From NCBI RefSeq assembly GCF_029774155.1, contig NZ_CP103833.1, forward strand, positions 1,054,001-1,118,000: 64,000 bases of DNA, in the 5' to 3' direction. The notes under the pieces were generated by a model. The model did not search any database. It had not been told where the DNA came from and saw nothing but the letters and a program-made list of their open reading frames with translations. The first letter of the stretch is position 1. Every line of letters begins with the position of its first letter. This document shows positions 9,872-21,286 of this stretch, in pieces. The position numbers and the translations under genes were made by a program. The DNA is from Actinobacillus arthritidis. GTDB taxonomy: Bacteria; Pseudomonadota; Gammaproteobacteria; Enterobacterales; Pasteurellaceae.

Positions 9872-11409
9872 TTAAAACAGTTCCACAACTTTAGCGAATA
9901 CCATTAACACACCATAAGCAAGTGGAACAGTAACAATAATCCAACGTAACCACACCATACAGCCACCATGAACAACTTCTTCTGCAACCAAATAAGTATC
10001 CGAAATCACGGTTTCATCACATGGTTTTACACTATGTGCCGCCTCTTTAATCGGTAACTCGTGATGTTTTTCATGCACGGCTTTCACGCTTAAATTGCAA
10101 ATCAGTCCAATAATTAATAAACCTGCCATAATATACATTGTAATGCTGTATGCTTGTGCTCGCCGGTACACCACTATCAATTTGCATCTGGCGAATATAG
10201 TTTACGAGTACAGGACCAACTACTGCGACCGTAGACCACGCAAGTAATACTCGACCGTGGATTGCTCCAACTTGATAACTACCGAATAAATCACGTAAGT
10301 AGGCAGGAATCGCGGCAAAGCCACCACCGTACATTGAAATAATCACACAGAAGCCGATTACAAATAAGGCTTTATTGCCACTCTCCCCTAATGACGGAAT
10401 CAGAAAGTAAAGTACCGATCCCAATAAGAAGAAAATAGAGTATAAGTTTTTACGTCCGATTTTGTCCGAAATACTCGACCAAAAGAAACGTCCTCCCATA
10501 TTAAACAAGCTGAGTAAGCCGACAAATCCGGTCGGCTAAGGTGCTGATTGCCGCTTGTTTACCGACCGAAACTTCGGAAAATAATTCTTGAATCATTACC
10601 GATGCCTGACCAAGCACACCGATTCCTGCCGTTACGTTTAGACATAAAATCCAAAACAGTAACCAAAATTGTGGTGTTTTCATTGCTTTATTTACACCGA
10701 CATTATGTGAGCTAACGAGTTTATTAGTAGATGGTGTCGCAACAAAACCTTTTGGCTTCCATTCCGGGTGAGGCAAACGAATGGTAAACACGCCAAACAT
10801 CATAAAGATGAAATAGAAAATGCCTAATACAATAAAGGTTTCAACAATACCGACAGACGTAGGGCTACTAAAGAAATTCATTAATGCCACAGAAATTGGT
10901 GAAGCGAGCATTGCCCCGCCGCCAAAGCCCATAATCGCTAAACCGGTTGCCATTCCGGGCTTATCAGGGAACCATTTCATTAACGTTGAAACAGGGCCAA
11001 TATAACCAAGTCCTAAACCAATTCCACCTAATACACCGTTCCCCAAATATAACAACCATAGATTATGTGTATGTATACCAAAAGCGACGACTAAAAAACC
11101 CAAGCTAAAACAGATCGTTGCAACAAACATTGCCTTACGAGGACCAACACGCTCCATCCAAGTACCAAACAGTGCGACTGAAGCCCCCAATACCGCAAGT
11201 GCAATACTAAATACCCAACCAACGGTTGTTAGCTTCCAGTCATCAGCAACTGATTGAGTAATACCAATAACTTTCGTTAGTGGTGCATTGAATACCGAAT
11301 AAGCATAAATTTGTCCGATAGATAAATGTACGGCAAGTGCGACAGGAGGAATAAGCCAGCGATTAAATTGCAGAGGTGCAATCGTTTTTTCACGATCTAA
11401 GAATGACAT
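9872..11409 (-). pseudogene. MFS transporter, oxalate/formate antiporter-like (OFA family), broken into three frames
   Basis: A 12-helix major facilitator resembling OxlT and E. coli YhjX. The N-terminal half (from ATG 11409) has HLSIGQIYAYSVFNAPL, GGIGLGLGYIGPVSTLMKWFPDKPGMATG and a large central loop; the C-terminal half has GGRFFWSSISDKIGRKN. The frame breaks twice. Around 10529-10535 a T is inserted in GGCGGC (plus strand), and around 10158-10164 a T is inserted in TGCCGC. Correcting both yields one continuous protein. Family members exchange small carboxylates, and the substrate is unknown. A perfect PurR-type palindrome sits 63 bases upstream of the start. Confidence 0.82.
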
Positions 11410-11471
11410 GGAAGCTCCATTTAGAGGTTATTAACAATAATTTAACTTAATTATAACAGCATTTCATGCTC

Positions 11472-11487
11472 ACGCAAACGTTTGCGT
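11472..11487. promoter_or_regulatory. PurR/LacI-family operator upstream of the MFS gene
   Basis: ACGCAAACGTTTGCGT is a perfect 16-bp palindrome identical to the ideal E. coli PurR box. It lies upstream of the MFS start at 11409 and downstream of folD. Binding by PurR is inference; another LacI-family repressor with the same core is possible. Confidence 0.7.
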
Positions 11488-11512
11488 AAGAAAAAACAAA
11501 AGAAATTCCGAT

Positions 11513-11539
11513 AAAAAAGCCTCTTTTAAAAAGAGGCTT
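11513..11539 (-). terminator. Terminator after folD
   Basis: On the minus strand AAGCCTCTT pairs with AAGAGGCTT across a short loop, followed by six T. Confidence 0.88.
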
Positions 11540-11558
11540 ATGTAAAAATAAATTAAAA

Positions 11559-12416
11559 TTAAACCGCTTGTAAATGAGCTTGGTAAGCCTGAAGCGTATT
11601 TTGCATCAACATCGCAACCGTCATTGGACCAACGCCACCAGGCACAGGGGTAATAAAACTCGCTTTTTGTGCCGCTACCTCATATTCTACATCACCGACT
11701 AATTTTCCCTCCACGCGATTAATTCCAACATCAATGACAATCGCCTTATTTTTAATCCATTCACCTTTTACAAAATTTGGTTTGCCTACACCGGCAACTA
11801 CAATATCTGCTTGCGAGATATGATAAGCTAAATCTTTGGTACGGCTGTGAGTAACGGTTACAGTACAGCCTGCAAGCAGTAATTCCAAAGCCATTGGACG
11901 ACCGACAATATTTGATGCACCGACAACAACGGCGTGTAAACCGGCAAGATTTACGCCTGTACTTTCCAATAATTTCATTACACCGTATGGAGTACAAGAA
12001 CGTAAAGTAGGAATTTTCTGGCATAAACGCCCTACATTATAAGGATGAAAACCGTCTACATCTTTATGTGGCACAATCGCTTCGGTGACTTTCGTTGCAT
12101 CAATCTGTTTCGGTAGCGGTAATTGCACTAAAATGCCATCAATAGACTCATCATTATTTAATTGTTCAATAATTGCTAATAATTCTGCTTCACTGGTTTC
12201 TGCCGGAAGATCATAAGATTTCGATTCAATACCAATTTCGGCACAACTTTTACGCTTGCTATTTACATAAACCTGAGAGGCAGGATCCATGCCTACCAAA
12301 ATCACTGCTAACCCCGGTTTACGTTTTCCTTGTGCCGTATAAACTTGAATTTGCTCAGCAATATTTGCTTTCACTTGTTTTGCGACACTCGTGCCTGAAA
12401 TAATTTGTGCGGACAT
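11559..12416 (-). CDS. folD: Methylenetetrahydrofolate dehydrogenase/cyclohydrolase FolD
   Basis: Bifunctional cytosolic enzyme that interconverts 5,10-methylene-, methenyl- and 10-formyl-tetrahydrofolate, supplying one-carbon units for purines and formyl-Met-tRNA. The family motifs are [26 protein letters not shown] and the Rossmann segment [15 protein letters not shown], ending with [16 protein letters not shown]. The length of 285 residues is normal. A PurR-like palindrome upstream fits purine-linked control. It has its own terminator. Confidence 0.96.
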   Translation of the reverse strand: MSAQIISGTSVAKQVKANIAEQIQVYTAQGKRKPGLAVILVGMDPASQVYVNSKRKSCAEIGIESKSYDLPAETSEAELLAIIEQLNNDESIDGILVQLPLPKQIDATKVTEAIVPHKDVDGFHPYNVGRLCQKIPTLRSCTPYGVMKLLESTGVNLAGLHAVVVGASNIVGRPMALELLLAGCTVTVTHSRTKDLAYHISQADIVVAGVGKPNFVKGEWIKNKAIVIDVGINRVEGKLVGDVEYEVAAQKASFITPVPGGVGPMTVAMLMQNTLQAYQAHLQAV

Positions 12417-12442
12417 CGGTTCTCCTCTAATTTTGATATGAA

Positions 12443-12458
12443 TTGCAAACGTTTGCTA
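12443..12458. promoter_or_regulatory. PurR-like operator upstream of folD
   Basis: The core GCAAACGTTTGC (12445-12456) is a perfect 12-bp palindrome matching the centre of the PurR box; the outer bases deviate. It lies 29 bases before the folD start codon, a position suited to repression. Confidence 0.6.
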
Positions 12459-12607
12459 TTGTGTCAGAAAACTGACGATTTGCAAGAAAGATATAGGTCT
12501 ATGTTCTATTTGCATTAATGAGCAAAGTTCAAGCAATCAATTCTCTATCTTAAAAAAAGAGATTGACGGGAGTTAAGATAAGTCTATAATAAAACTCACT
12601 TTTCAGT

Positions 12608-12684
12608 CGGCGAGTAGCGCGACTTGGTAGCGCAACTGGTTTGGGACCAGTGGGTCGTAGGTTCAAATCCTATCTCGCCGACCA
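12608..12684 (+). tRNA. tRNA-Pro (anticodon TGG)
   Basis: A 77-base cloverleaf with acceptor CGGCGAG/CTCGCCG, anticodon loop containing TTTGGGA (anticodon TGG), T-loop GGTTCAAATCC and an encoded CCA end. It is very close to the E. coli proline tRNA that reads CCN codons. It is followed 39 bases on by tRNA-Arg, probably in one transcript. Confidence 0.96.
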
Positions 12685-12723
12685 CTTTATCCTCATAAAT
12701 ATTTCTTCCTTATCTATTTCATT

Positions 12724-12800
<77 letters not shown>

Positions 12801-12898
12801 TTATCTTTTCTAAAATTAATTTCTTATATTATTCATCTTTTCTTTATTGAAATCTCAATAAAGTTTATCAGACAACGTTCACATCTCAAGTCAAATAA

Positions 12899-12952
12899 AA
12901 GCGGTCACTTTTTTATTCTGATTTATCAAAATCTAATAAAAAATAACCGCTT
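12899..12952 (-). terminator. Probable terminator after ribH
   Basis: An imperfect long stem runs from AAGCGGTT on the minus strand to AACCGCTT-like sequence near 12899, with AT-rich arms (ATTTTTTATTAGATTT opposite AATCAGAATAAAAAA). It includes partial uptake words. It lies 27 bases past the ribH stop. Confidence 0.55.
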
Positions 12953-12978
12953 ATTTTCTTAACTTGTAAACGAAAAAA

Positions 12979-13440
12979 TTAGATCGCTTTTAATACGTTT
13001 ACCATTTCAATTGCGCCTAATGCACACTCTGAACCTTTGTTACCTGCTTTCGTGCCCGCACGTTCGATTGCTTGCTCGATATTTTCTGTGGTTAATACAC
13101 CGAAAATTACCGGTACACCGGTTTCTAATGCAACTGCACCGATACCTTTTGCCGCTTCATTACATACGTAATCATAGTGAGTTGTTGAACCGCGAATTAC
13201 CGTACCTAAACAGATTACCGCATCATATTTACCGCTGGTTGCCATTTTTTTTGCGACTAACGGAATCTCAAATGCACCCGGAACCCATGCCGTATCAATA
13301 TCATTTTCATCGGCACCGTGACGCACTAACGTATCAATTGCACCGCTTAATAATTTATCGTTGATAAAATCGTTAAAACGTGCGGTTACGATACCGAATT
13401 TTAAACCTGTCGCAACTAAGTTACCTGTAATCTTTGCCAT
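12979..13440 (-). CDS. ribH: 6,7-dimethyl-8-ribityllumazine synthase
   Basis: Condenses the dihydroxybutanone phosphate made by RibB with the ribitylaminopyrimidine to form lumazine, the penultimate step to riboflavin. It shows [10 protein letters not shown] near the N terminus, [27 protein letters not shown] with the catalytic His, and [12 protein letters not shown]. At 153 residues it is a standard icosahedral type. It is the last gene of the ribD-ribE-ribBA-ribH operon under the FMN riboswitch. Confidence 0.96.
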   Translation of the reverse strand: MAKITGNLVATGLKFGIVTARFNDFINDKLLSGAIDTLVRHGADENDIDTAWVPGAFEIPLVAKKMATSGKYDAVICLGTVIRGSTTHYDYVCNEAAKGIGAVALETGVPVIFGVLTTENIEQAIERAGTKAGNKGSECALGAIEMVNVLKAI

Positions 13441-13502
13441 TTTTTTGTCCTCTTGAAATATGCAAAATTTTATAAAAAAGTGACCGCTTGTATCATTTTA
13501 TA

Positions 13503-13535
13503 GTAGGGACGCAACGCTTGCATCCCTAACACTAC
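13503..13535. repeat. Palindromic element between ribBA and ribH
   Basis: GGGACGCAA (13506-13514) and TTGCATCCC (13518-13526) form a hairpin with a three-base loop and one mismatch, flanked by GTAG and CTAC. It resembles the palindromes at 14788 and inside hrpA at 50984, which suggests a dispersed family. Confidence 0.6.
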
Positions 13536-13550
13536 ATACGGTTGTTAAAG

Positions 13551-14756
13551 TTAGAAGTTAAACATATGCCCCATTTTTACCTGTTTTACTTTTAGATAAT
13601 CAATGTCATTTTTGTTCGGTTCTACAATAATCGGCTCACGTGCAACGATATTTAGTCCTTGCTCTTTTAACCCTTCAATTTTTGCCGGATTATTGGTTAA
13701 TAAACGGATCGATTTCACGCCTAACTGCTGGAACATTTGTGCACCAATATAGTACTCACGCTCGTCTTCTTTAAAACCTAAAGCAACGTTCGCTTCAACG
13801 GTATCCATCCCTTTATCTTGTAATTCGTAAGCACGTAACTTATTAATTAAACCGATGCCACGACCTTCTTGACGTAAATACAGTACAACGCCTCTGCCTT
13901 CTTTTTCAATTTGTGTCATTGTCGCGGCAAATTGCTGACCACAATCACAACGTTGAGAGCCGAAAGCATCACCGGTTAAACATTCCGAATGAATACGTGC
14001 CAATACCTGCTCACCGTCCGTTAAATCGCCTTTGACTAACGCAACGTGTTCTTTACCTGAAATCACTTCAACAAAACTATGTGCCATAAATTCGCCATAT
14101 TTGGTCGGCATTTTTACCACAGAAATTTGTTTCACTAAGCTATCATGCTTACGGCGATATTCTTGTAATTGTTGAATCGTGATAAACGGCATATTGTGTT
14201 CTACCGCAAATTTTTGTAGATCCGGCATGGTCATCATGGTGCCGTCATCTGCCATAATTTCACAACATAAACCGGCGTGTTTTAAACCGGCTAAACGAGC
14301 TAAATCCACAGTTGCTTCGGTATGACCATTACGTACTAAAACGCCACCGTCTTTTGCCACCAATGGGAACATATGTCCCGGGCGGCGGAAATCAGTTGCT
14401 TTCGCATTATCATCTACAATTTTCATTGCGGTAATTGAACGTTCAAAAGCAGAAATGCCCGTTCCTGTGTCAATATGATCCACCGATACTGTAAACGCCG
14501 TTTCATGGTTATCTTCATTGACTGCCACCATCGGATGAAAATTTAACTTTTTAGCAATTTCCGTTGAAACCGGTGTGCAAATTAAACCTTTGCCGTAAGT
14601 TGCCATAAAATTGATATTTTCCGGTGTCGCGAATTCCGCCGCACAAATAAAATCACCTTCGTTTTCACGATCTTCATCGTCAGTCACTAAAATGATTTTA
14701 CCTTGACGAATCGCTTCAATCGCATCTTCTACTTTTGAAAATTGGAAATCTGTCAT
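13551..14756 (-). CDS. ribBA: Bifunctional DHBP synthase / GTP cyclohydrolase II
   Basis: A fused enzyme feeding both branches of riboflavin synthesis. Residues 1 to about 200 are RibB ([11 protein letters not shown] metal/substrate motif, [14 protein letters not shown]). About 205-401 are RibA, with the zinc-binding [18 protein letters not shown] and [20 protein letters not shown]. The total of 401 residues is normal for the fusion. It lies between ribE and ribH in the riboflavin operon; each gap carries a small palindrome. Confidence 0.96.
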   Translation of the reverse strand: MTDFQFSKVEDAIEAIRQGKIILVTDDEDRENEGDFICAAEFATPENINFMATYGKGLICTPVSTEIAKKLNFHPMVAVNEDNHETAFTVSVDHIDTGTGISAFERSITAMKIVDDNAKATDFRRPGHMFPLVAKDGGVLVRNGHTEATVDLARLAGLKHAGLCCEIMADDGTMMTMPDLQKFAVEHNMPFITIQQLQEYRRKHDSLVKQISVVKMPTKYGEFMAHSFVEVISGKEHVALVKGDLTDGEQVLARIHSECLTGDAFGSQRCDCGQQFAATMTQIEKEGRGVVLYLRQEGRGIGLINKLRAYELQDKGMDTVEANVALGFKEDEREYYIGAQMFQQLGVKSIRLLTNNPAKIEGLKEQGLNIVAREPIIVEPNKNDIDYLKVKQVKMGHMFNF

Positions 14757-14787
14757 CTTATTTTCCTAAAATATACATTTTTTGTCG

Positions 14788-14814
14788 GTAGAGACACACT
14801 GCGTGTGTCTCTAC
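14788..14814. repeat. Perfect 27-bp palindrome between ribE and ribBA
   Basis: The arms GTAGAGACACAC and GTGTGTCTCTAC are exact inverses around TGC. There is no T run on the coding strand, so it is unlikely to be a simple terminator. It shares the GTAG...CTAC outline with the elements at 13503 and 50984. Confidence 0.65.
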
Positions 14815-14819
14815 AAATT

Positions 14820-15467
14820 TTAAAATCCTGCCTGCTTTAAAAAGTCTAAACTAAGATTACTTTTCGGTTCATCCGCCGGCTTTTTCAATAAAAACTGTTC
14901 GATATATTTGCCGACAATATCATTTTCTAAATTGACAATACTGCCGATTTTTTTCGAACCTAAATTGGTTTCTTTAATCGTATGCGGAATAATCGACACG
15001 CGGAAACTTTCATCATTGGTATCCACTACGGTCAGGCTAATACCATCAATGGTAATCGAACCTTTCTCGATAATATAGCGCATTAACTTCGGAGAGGTTT
15101 TAATCCGATACCACGTTGAATTATGTGCCGGTGTGATTTCCGCAATTTCGCCCGTGCCGTCAATATGACCCGAAACAATATGTCCGCCAAAACGTCCGTT
15201 TGCCGCCATCGCTCGTTCCAAATTAACCGGACTATTCGGTTTTAATTCGCCTAATGAAGTACGTTTTAACGTTTCAGACATCACATCGGCGGTAAATTGA
15301 TTGCTTGAAAAAGACGTTACGGTTAAACATACGCCGTTTACGGCAATACTGTCGCCTAAATGAACATCTTGTAATACCTTTGTCGCATTAATCGTCACTA
15401 CCGCAAATTCGCCCTGTTTATGAATCTGGGCAATTTTACCGACTTCTTCAATAATACCCGTGAACAT
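14820..15467 (-). CDS. ribE: Riboflavin synthase alpha chain
   Basis: Dismutates two lumazines into riboflavin. It has two repeated lumazine-binding beta-barrel domains: MFTGIIEEVG with GDSIAVNGVCLTV in the first, and GHIDGTGEI with GSITIDGISLTVVD in the second. It is 215 residues long. It is the second gene of the operon after ribD. Confidence 0.96.
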   Translation of the reverse strand: MFTGIIEEVGKIAQIHKQGEFAVVTINATKVLQDVHLGDSIAVNGVCLTVTSFSSNQFTADVMSETLKRTSLGELKPNSPVNLERAMAANGRFGGHIVSGHIDGTGEIAEITPAHNSTWYRIKTSPKLMRYIIEKGSITIDGISLTVVDTNDESFRVSIIPHTIKETNLGSKKIGSIVNLENDIVGKYIEQFLLKKPADEPKSNLSLDFLKQAGF

Positions 15468-15513
15468 TTTTCCTCCGCTGTTTATATCTACTCGCTCTTA
15501 GCCAGAGAGAGCA

Positions 15514-16597
15514 TCATAAAACTTCATAATCCAACAAAATATCTTCACCAATTAGCTCGGTTGATTTCAGTATTAATTTAACCGCTTGGTCGATTTGTTG
15601 AATTCTCACCACCGATTGGGGTTTTCGCTTGTTTACCACCGACTAATTTAGGCGCAATATAACAATGTACTCGATTCACGATACCGCTTTCTAACGCACT
15701 GAAATTTAAACTTGAACCACCTTCCAATAACAGACTGTCGATCTGCATTTCACCAAGCTTTTGCAAAAGATCTTGCAAATCTACCCGCTTGTTTCGTGCT
15801 TTACACACTAATACTTCTACGCCAAGCGGTCTAAATTGCTCAATTTTTTGCAAATCGTCACTAACGGTTGCAATCACGGTGCGATATTCTTTCGCTGTTT
15901 GCACTAACTGGCAATCCAACGGTGTACGTAATTGGCTATCGCAGACAATCCGAACAGGTTGTTTCGCATTCGGCATTCGGCTATTTAGCATCGGATTATC
16001 GGCAAGCACCGTATCCACTCCCACCATAATCGCACTATATTGATGACGAGTTTGTTGCACTCTTGCTCTTGCCAATTCACCGGTAATCCATTTGGATTCG
16101 CCGCTACTGGTTGCAATTTTACCGTCTGCCGTCATGGCATATTTCATCAGCACATACGGGCGTTTAGTTTGAATATAGTGGAAAAAAATCGGGTTTAGCG
16201 CATCACATTCTTCTTTGAGTAAACCTTCCACCACTTCCACACCGGCTTGACGTAACTGACCTGCACCACGCCCCGCCACTAAAGGATTCGGATCACTTGA
16301 ACCGATAAACACTTTTTTAATGCCCCGTTCAATTAATAAATCCGAACAAGGTGGCGTGCGTCCGTGATGACAACAAGGCTCAAGTGTTACATAAGCAGTC
16401 GCCCCGAAAAGATCTTCCTTACAATGTAAAATGGCATTACGTTCCGCATGCCAACCACCGATCTTTTCATGGTAACCTTCGGCAACGATTTCACCGTTTT
16501 TGACAATTACACAACCGACAAGCGGATTGGGATTCGTCCAGCCTAAACCTTGTTTTGCCAATGCAATGGCACGGCGCATATAGTCTAAATCAGTCAT
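15514..16597 (-). CDS. ribD: Bifunctional pyrimidine deaminase/reductase RibD, frameshifted near its end
   Basis: Carries out deamination and then side-chain reduction of the GTP-derived pyrimidine. The N-terminal deaminase has the zinc site HAERNAI and PCCHHGRTPPCSDLL; the C-terminal reductase has MKYAMTADGKIATSSGES and LLLEGGSSLNFSAL. The written frame stops at 15578 after a foreign tail. Shifting one base near 15600-15607 restores IQQIDQAV, a typical LLDY ending and a stop at 15514. The start at 16597 (MTDLDYMRRA) is preferred because a longer frame to 16687 would run through the riboswitch terminator. Confidence 0.92.
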
Positions 16598-16657
16598 TGT
16601 TTTGAAACTATTTGAGGGCAGAGGAAAACACATTACAGGCGTGTTTACCCTAATGAT

Positions 16658-16692
16658 GAAAAAAGCCTTGAAATCTTTCGATCTCAAGGCTT
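16658..16692 (-). terminator. Riboswitch-controlled terminator before ribD
   Basis: On the minus strand AAGCCTTGAGATC folds back on GATTTCAAGGCTT around a GAAA tetraloop, followed by six T. It lies between the FMN aptamer and the ribD start, so FMN binding would favour it and stop transcription of the operon. Confidence 0.88.
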
Positions 16693-16734
16693 GTAAAAAA
16701 GATAGGAAAAACCACCGCTTACACGGTTATTTCA

Positions 16735-16850
16735 TCTTCTTCCATCCAGACTATACTGTCGGTACCGGAATCTCACCGGTTCCTGCCAAACCTTTTTCGT
16801 TCGGCTCGCGGACTTTACCGCCGATCGGGAATTTCACCCTGCCCTGAAGA
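16735..16850 (-). ncRNA. FMN riboswitch (RFN element)
   Basis: On the minus strand the element begins with GGGCAGGGTGAAATTCCC, continues with GGCGGTAAAGTCCGCGAGC and a variable arm, then CAGGAACCGGTGAGATTCC and GGTACCGACAGTATAGTC, and closes with TGGATGGAAGAAG. These are the conserved blocks of the RFN aptamer in order. It precedes ribD-ribE-ribBA-ribH and is followed by an intrinsic terminator, so control is probably transcription attenuation by FMN. Confidence 0.96.
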
Positions 16851-16906
16851 TTATTAAAAAATTGTTGCAAATTTTGCGACTTTTGATTGTCAATGTCAAG
16901 CAAGAA

Positions 16907-18181
16907 TTAGCGTTTATCCAATGCCATTGATAATAAAGTAATTGGATGTAAACAAGTAACATTGCTCGACATATCAATCTGCCATTTACAGGTTTCACAC
17001 TCTGAAATCACATAATCAAAACCGCCTTCATTGATATGCTCAAATAAAGTTCGTCCGATTGCTTGTGACGTTTCGTAGTTTTCCGCTTTAAAACCGTAAG
17101 TACCTGCGATACCGCAACATTGCGATGGCAACATGACTACTTCTAACTCTGGAATTTGTTTTAATAATTCCAACGTATAAGGCGCCCAACCGGCTTTTTC
17201 TACGTGACAAGCAGTATGATAAGCAACACGTAAACGCATCGGTTTAAGCGGTAATTTTCTGCCTGCTTTTTGCAATTTGTATAAGTGGCGTGTCACAATA
17301 TCAATATGCGATTTCACTTTGGTATTCGGCATACCGAGGACATGGCTGTATTCTTCTTTAATATTTGCCGTACAGCTTGAAGACGTACCGATCACTTCCA
17401 ACTGTTTATCGACAGTTTTTTCAAGATATTTCAGGTTAAATTCAGCCTGTTTTTTCGCTCTTTCCGGAAAACCGTTCACCATTAACGGTAAACCGCAACA
17501 TTTTTCTTTTTCAAGCAAGACCACACCAATATCCAGTGCATTCATCACATCAATCACTTCTTTACCTAACTGCGGATTATTATAGTTCACATAACAACCG
17601 TGGTAATAAGCGACTTGCTCTTTGAATTGCGCTTGGCGTTTCGCTTCTTTTTTCATATACCAATTACGGAACGAACCGAATGAATATTTCGGTAAGGTAC
17701 GGTGTTGGCTGACTTTTAAGGTTTTCTCTAACAAGAAACGGGTCGCTTTTAAACCGGTAATCGTATTCACAATCGGCGCAAACGGCGTATTCATCGTACC
17801 CATAATATCGGTATTACTTAATACCGCATCACGTAATTTGTGAATCAACGGTTTATTTTGACGCTCAACGTGACGATTTCTCGCACGCACAATAATGTCA
17901 CCGATTTTTACATCTGACGGGCAAGCAATTTCACAACGTTTACAGTTTGTACAATATTTCAAGGCTTCATCGTAGAAGTCTGGGCTTTTCAGACGTAAAC
18001 GCTCGCCGTCCGGACCAGATTGTTTTGGTCCCGGATAAAACGGATTATTACGAGAAACCGGACATACCGCCGTACAAGCGGTACATTTCAAGCAACTTTC
18101 AAAACTTGGGTCAAAATGTTGATGAACAACCGGAGATTGTACGCCTTGACGTGCATTTTCAATTAATTGTTGAATATTCAT
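16907..18181 (-). CDS. glpC: Anaerobic glycerol-3-phosphate dehydrogenase subunit C
   Basis: Iron-sulfur membrane-associated subunit that passes electrons from GlpAB to menaquinone. It has two [4Fe-4S] motifs near the N terminus ([15 protein letters not shown] and [15 protein letters not shown]) and two CCG cysteine-rich domains (YYHGCYVNY...[17 protein letters not shown]...[11 protein letters not shown]). Start ATG 18181 overlaps the glpB stop as ATGA, with GGAGG nine bases upstream. The longer frame to 18244 lies inside glpB and was rejected. Last gene of glpACB. Confidence 0.95.
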   Translation of the reverse strand: MNIQQLIENARQGVQSPVVHQHFDPSFESCLKCTACTAVCPVSRNNPFYPGPKQSGPDGERLRLKSPDFYDEALKYCTNCKRCEIACPSDVKIGDIIVRARNRHVERQNKPLIHKLRDAVLSNTDIMGTMNTPFAPIVNTITGLKATRFLLEKTLKVSQHRTLPKYSFGSFRNWYMKKEAKRQAQFKEQVAYYHGCYVNYNNPQLGKEVIDVMNALDIGVVLLEKEKCCGLPLMVNGFPERAKKQAEFNLKYLEKTVDKQLEVIGTSSSCTANIKEEYSHVLGMPNTKVKSHIDIVTRHLYKLQKAGRKLPLKPMRLRVAYHTACHVEKAGWAPYTLELLKQIPELEVVMLPSQCCGIAGTYGFKAENYETSQAIGRTLFEHINEGGFDYVISECETCKWQIDMSSNVTCLHPITLLSMALDKR

Positions 18182-19464
18182 TTTGTACCTCCGATTTGTT
18201 CTGCAACGGTTAATGCCGTTACCACAGCAACACCCGAACCACAACCTTGCTCAATACCTTGGAAGCCTCCGATGACATTTCCCACCGCATATAAATTCGG
18301 CACAACTGCACCGTTTTTTTGCACTTGGCAAGCCGAGTTAATCACCACACCGGCAGATTGGTAAGGTTGAGGTGCCGCAAAGCGGTTATTTGTCCAAGTA
18401 AAGCGGTCGGAACTGTCAAAATTTTTGCAACCGCAAATATCCAAATCAAACACCGGTTCTTTCACTCGCTCAAATTCCGCCACAAGTCCGTTGCTAAAAA
18501 AGCTACCGGCGACCAACACAAAATGATCCGCACTAATCGGTTCTTCTTGGTGTGACGTAGTAAAAATACGTGCGACATTTTCACCATCAAACTCAGCCCT
18601 TACCGCTCGGTCACCGTTCATCATCATGCCGCCTAATTGCTCAAAACGTAAACGTAATTGGCGATGTTGGCGAATACCTAATAAAGATGGCGGTAATGTC
18701 GGTAATTCAAATAATGCCAAACCGGTTGCTTGTTGTAAGCTATTGAAGAAGTCTTGGTTATCTAAGCCGAAACAAGCCGGTAAAAAGACTGCTTTCGCAC
18801 TCCCTGCCGCCTGTTTAATTTCTTTCACAAGATCTTGGAAAGACAATTTATGCTCTAATAATTGTGCGATATTCACGCTACGAAATTCTCGTGAGTTTTG
18901 GCGTAAATGATCCAATTCCGGAATATTCAGATAACCAATCGTAAATTCATAATCGGCAAATTGAGGGTTTTGTTTTAAATTATCCGCCAATAATTGCGGT
19001 TGAAAATCGTGATAACCCTCAATGCCCAATAACGCAATATGTTTTTCGGATAAATCTGTCAAATGCGGAACAGTCGGCACGCTATTCGGTGATAACCACG
19101 TCGCACGTAATCCGCCTAACGGGGTGATTCGCTCGTGATTTTGTGAGGTTGAACCCTCTAAATATAAATTTAATGCTTTTGCCAACTGTTCGAATTGCTG
19201 GGCTTTCGCTAATACTTGTTCTTTACCGAGAATACTGTACGGATGTTCCGGAGCCTGAGCTTTTAATTCATCTAACGATTGGTAAACATTTTGCACTTTT
19301 TGACCGCTTGGTAAGCGAGAAAGTAAATCCATTGAACCGGAAGAAAAATCAATCGCGACTTGTCCGTTATTAATAATCGCACAGCTTTTTCCTTGTTCTT
19401 GAAGGGCAATCCCACAGGTTAAACCGGCGAGTCCGCCACCGATAATCACTACATCAAAATTCAT
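18178..19464 (-). CDS. glpB: Anaerobic glycerol-3-phosphate dehydrogenase subunit B
   Basis: FAD/FMN-binding subunit of the anaerobic dehydrogenase. The N-terminal dinucleotide fold is [21 protein letters not shown]; the C terminus has [26 protein letters not shown] typical of GlpB. At 428 residues the length is standard. It overlaps the end of glpA by 11 bases and the start of glpC by four, showing tight operon coupling. Confidence 0.95.
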   Translation of the reverse strand: MNFDVVIIGGGLAGLTCGIALQEQGKSCAIINNGQVAIDFSSGSMDLLSRLPSGQKVQNVYQSLDELKAQAPEHPYSILGKEQVLAKAQQFEQLAKALNLYLEGSTSQNHERITPLGGLRATWLSPNSVPTVPHLTDLSEKHIALLGIEGYHDFQPQLLADNLKQNPQFADYEFTIGYLNIPELDHLRQNSREFRSVNIAQLLEHKLSFQDLVKEIKQAAGSAKAVFLPACFGLDNQDFFNSLQQATGLALFELPTLPPSLLGIRQHRQLRLRFEQLGGMMMNGDRAVRAEFDGENVARIFTTSHQEEPISADHFVLVAGSFFSNGLVAEFERVKEPVFDLDICGCKNFDSSDRFTWTNNRFAAPQPYQSAGVVINSACQVQKNGAVVPNLYAVGNVIGGFQGIEQGCGSGVAVVTALTVAEQIGGTK

Positions 19465-21136
19465 TGCTATTTACTCCTGTGCTTTCGCTTGCCGGAACAT
19501 CATTCAATCCAAGTAAGCTATAATAAATCCAACTAGTAAATTCGGCTTCTCGCATCGCATCACCCCATGCAATCGGCTGAATACCACGCCAACGCTCTTC
19601 CATAAATGAGGCTAATTGTGTGGTTGATTCTTTCGGTGTAGCAACGTTGAAACGACTCATCAAACCGGTCGCACGACAAGCACAAAGCTCTGCTTGGCAA
19701 GTCCCCATACCCACACGAGTACGGCGACGTAAATCCACAAGATTATTTACGTTTAATTCATCAACTGCATAGCGTACCTCACCGGCGGTCACAGCTTCAC
19801 ATTCACAAACTAATGAACGGTCTAAACGTTCATTCTCAAGTAAACGTGTTGCACGAGAACCGTGACGATATACCGCAGAATGGCGGATTGTATTTGGCAA
19901 TGAAACAATTTTTTTACTGGTTTCTTCTCGACTTTCACTTGATCCTGGTAATGGACGTTCCGCTGTAGTACAGCGGTCCGATTTATTCAATTTTTTACAA
20001 ACTAAATCGGTTGCCCATTCTGCCATTAAACGATAAGTCATTAACTTACCGCCGGTAATGGTAATAAAACCGTCTAAACCATCACGTTCTGCGTGATCAA
20101 GTAATACAATACCACGGCTAACATTACGACCGGATGGATCATCATCACTCGCAACCAGAGGACGAACCCCCGCATAAGCACGTAACACACGAGTATGACG
20201 CAAACTCGGTGCAAGTTTCTCCCCTTCACGGAATAACACATCCACTTCTTCCGGTGTTACCACCATATTGTCAATTTGATCATAAGGAATACGGTCGGAA
20301 GTCGTACCGATAACGCAAATGGTATCGCCCGGCACCAAAATATCGGCATTTGCCGGTTTACGGCAACGGTTGATCACCATATTGTTAATACGGTGTCCCA
20401 TTACCAGTAACGAACCTTTTGCCGGGAACATTTTGATTTTGAGATCGGCATATTCGGCAATACCTTGCCCCCAGATTCCGCCGGCATTCACCACGATTGG
20501 CGCAAAAAATTGGCGATCAATATGATTTCTGTGATCGTACACATTTACCCCGATCACTCTACCACCCTCACGAATCAAACCTTTCACTTCGCAATAAGTA
20601 AAAATCTGAGCGCCATTTTCCGTTGCATCCAGCATATTTGATGCCGTTAAACGGAACGGATCAATCGAACCATCCGGTACGACTACCGCTCCCACTAATG
20701 ATGGGTTAACAGACGGCTCCATATATTTTGCAAGATCCGGCTCAATTTCGACCGCTTCAATACCTGATGCCGTACAAGATTCAATAAAAGTTTTCTGATA
20801 ATTCAGATCATCTTCCGGCAAACTGATAAACAGCCCTTTGGTATCATCCACACAATGACGTGCGATCTGTTTGAGAATTAAATTTTCTTTAATACATTCT
20901 TCGGCAGATTCTCGGTCGTTTACCGCATATCTTGCACCGCTATGTAATAAACCGTGATTACGCCCTGTCGCACCTGTGGCAATATCTCTGCGTTCAAGTA
21001 ATATACATTTTAAGCCTCGTAAAGCACAATCTCGTGCAATGCCGGCACCCGTTGCACCACCACCGATAATAATAACGTCTGTATTTACCGGTGAAAAATC
21101 TGCAACATTCTTATACATTTGAGGTGAAATGTTCAT
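19454..21136 (-). CDS. glpA: Anaerobic glycerol-3-phosphate dehydrogenase subunit A
   Basis: FAD-dependent catalytic subunit oxidising glycerol 3-phosphate to dihydroxyacetone phosphate. The FAD fold GGGATGAG is at residues 25-32; [13 protein letters not shown] is the conserved active-site region; the C-terminal BFD-like domain carries the cysteines [11 protein letters not shown] and CQAELCAC for a [2Fe-2S] centre. The start chosen is ATG 21136 ([10 protein letters not shown]), with GAGAGG six bases upstream; a longer frame to 21175 lacks such a site. First gene of glpACB, with CRP sites upstream. Confidence 0.95.
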   Translation of the reverse strand: MNISPQMYKNVADFSPVNTDVIIIGGGATGAGIARDCALRGLKCILLERRDIATGATGRNHGLLHSGARYAVNDRESAEECIKENLILKQIARHCVDDTKGLFISLPEDDLNYQKTFIESCTASGIEAVEIEPDLAKYMEPSVNPSLVGAVVVPDGSIDPFRLTASNMLDATENGAQIFTYCEVKGLIREGGRVIGVNVYDHRNHIDRQFFAPIVVNAGGIWGQGIAEYADLKIKMFPAKGSLLVMGHRINNMVINRCRKPANADILVPGDTICVIGTTSDRIPYDQIDNMVVTPEEVDVLFREGEKLAPSLRHTRVLRAYAGVRPLVASDDDPSGRNVSRGIVLLDHAERDGLDGFITITGGKLMTYRLMAEWATDLVCKKLNKSDRCTTAERPLPGSSESREETSKKIVSLPNTIRHSAVYRHGSRATRLLENERLDRSLVCECEAVTAGEVRYAVDELNVNNLVDLRRRTRVGMGTCQAELCACRATGLMSRFNVATPKESTTQLASFMEERWRGIQPIAWGDAMREAEFTSWIYYSLLGLNDVPASESTGVNSNEF

Positions 21137-21245
21137 AGTCAACCTCTCCCACATTAAATGAAATGAAACGAACAAAAGGAAACAACGCCATTGTATAAAA
21201 ATGAGCGTTTTGGAACAAGCAAATGAGCAAAAAAGAAATCAGAAA

Positions 21246-21261
21246 TGTGAATGAACTCACA
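21246..21261. promoter_or_regulatory. CRP-binding site, glpA/glpQ intergenic region
   Basis: TGTGAATGAACTCACA matches the CRP consensus TGTGA-N6-TCACA exactly in both half sites. It lies between divergent glpA and glpQ, 110 bases upstream of the glpA start. Confidence 0.8.
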
Positions 21262-21286
21262 AATTCTTTCAATTAAAGAAATTATT

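Noticed and set aside
16598..16687. Thirty-residue N-terminal extension of RibD
   Set aside because: It is encoded within the riboswitch terminator hairpin region and has no family counterpart.
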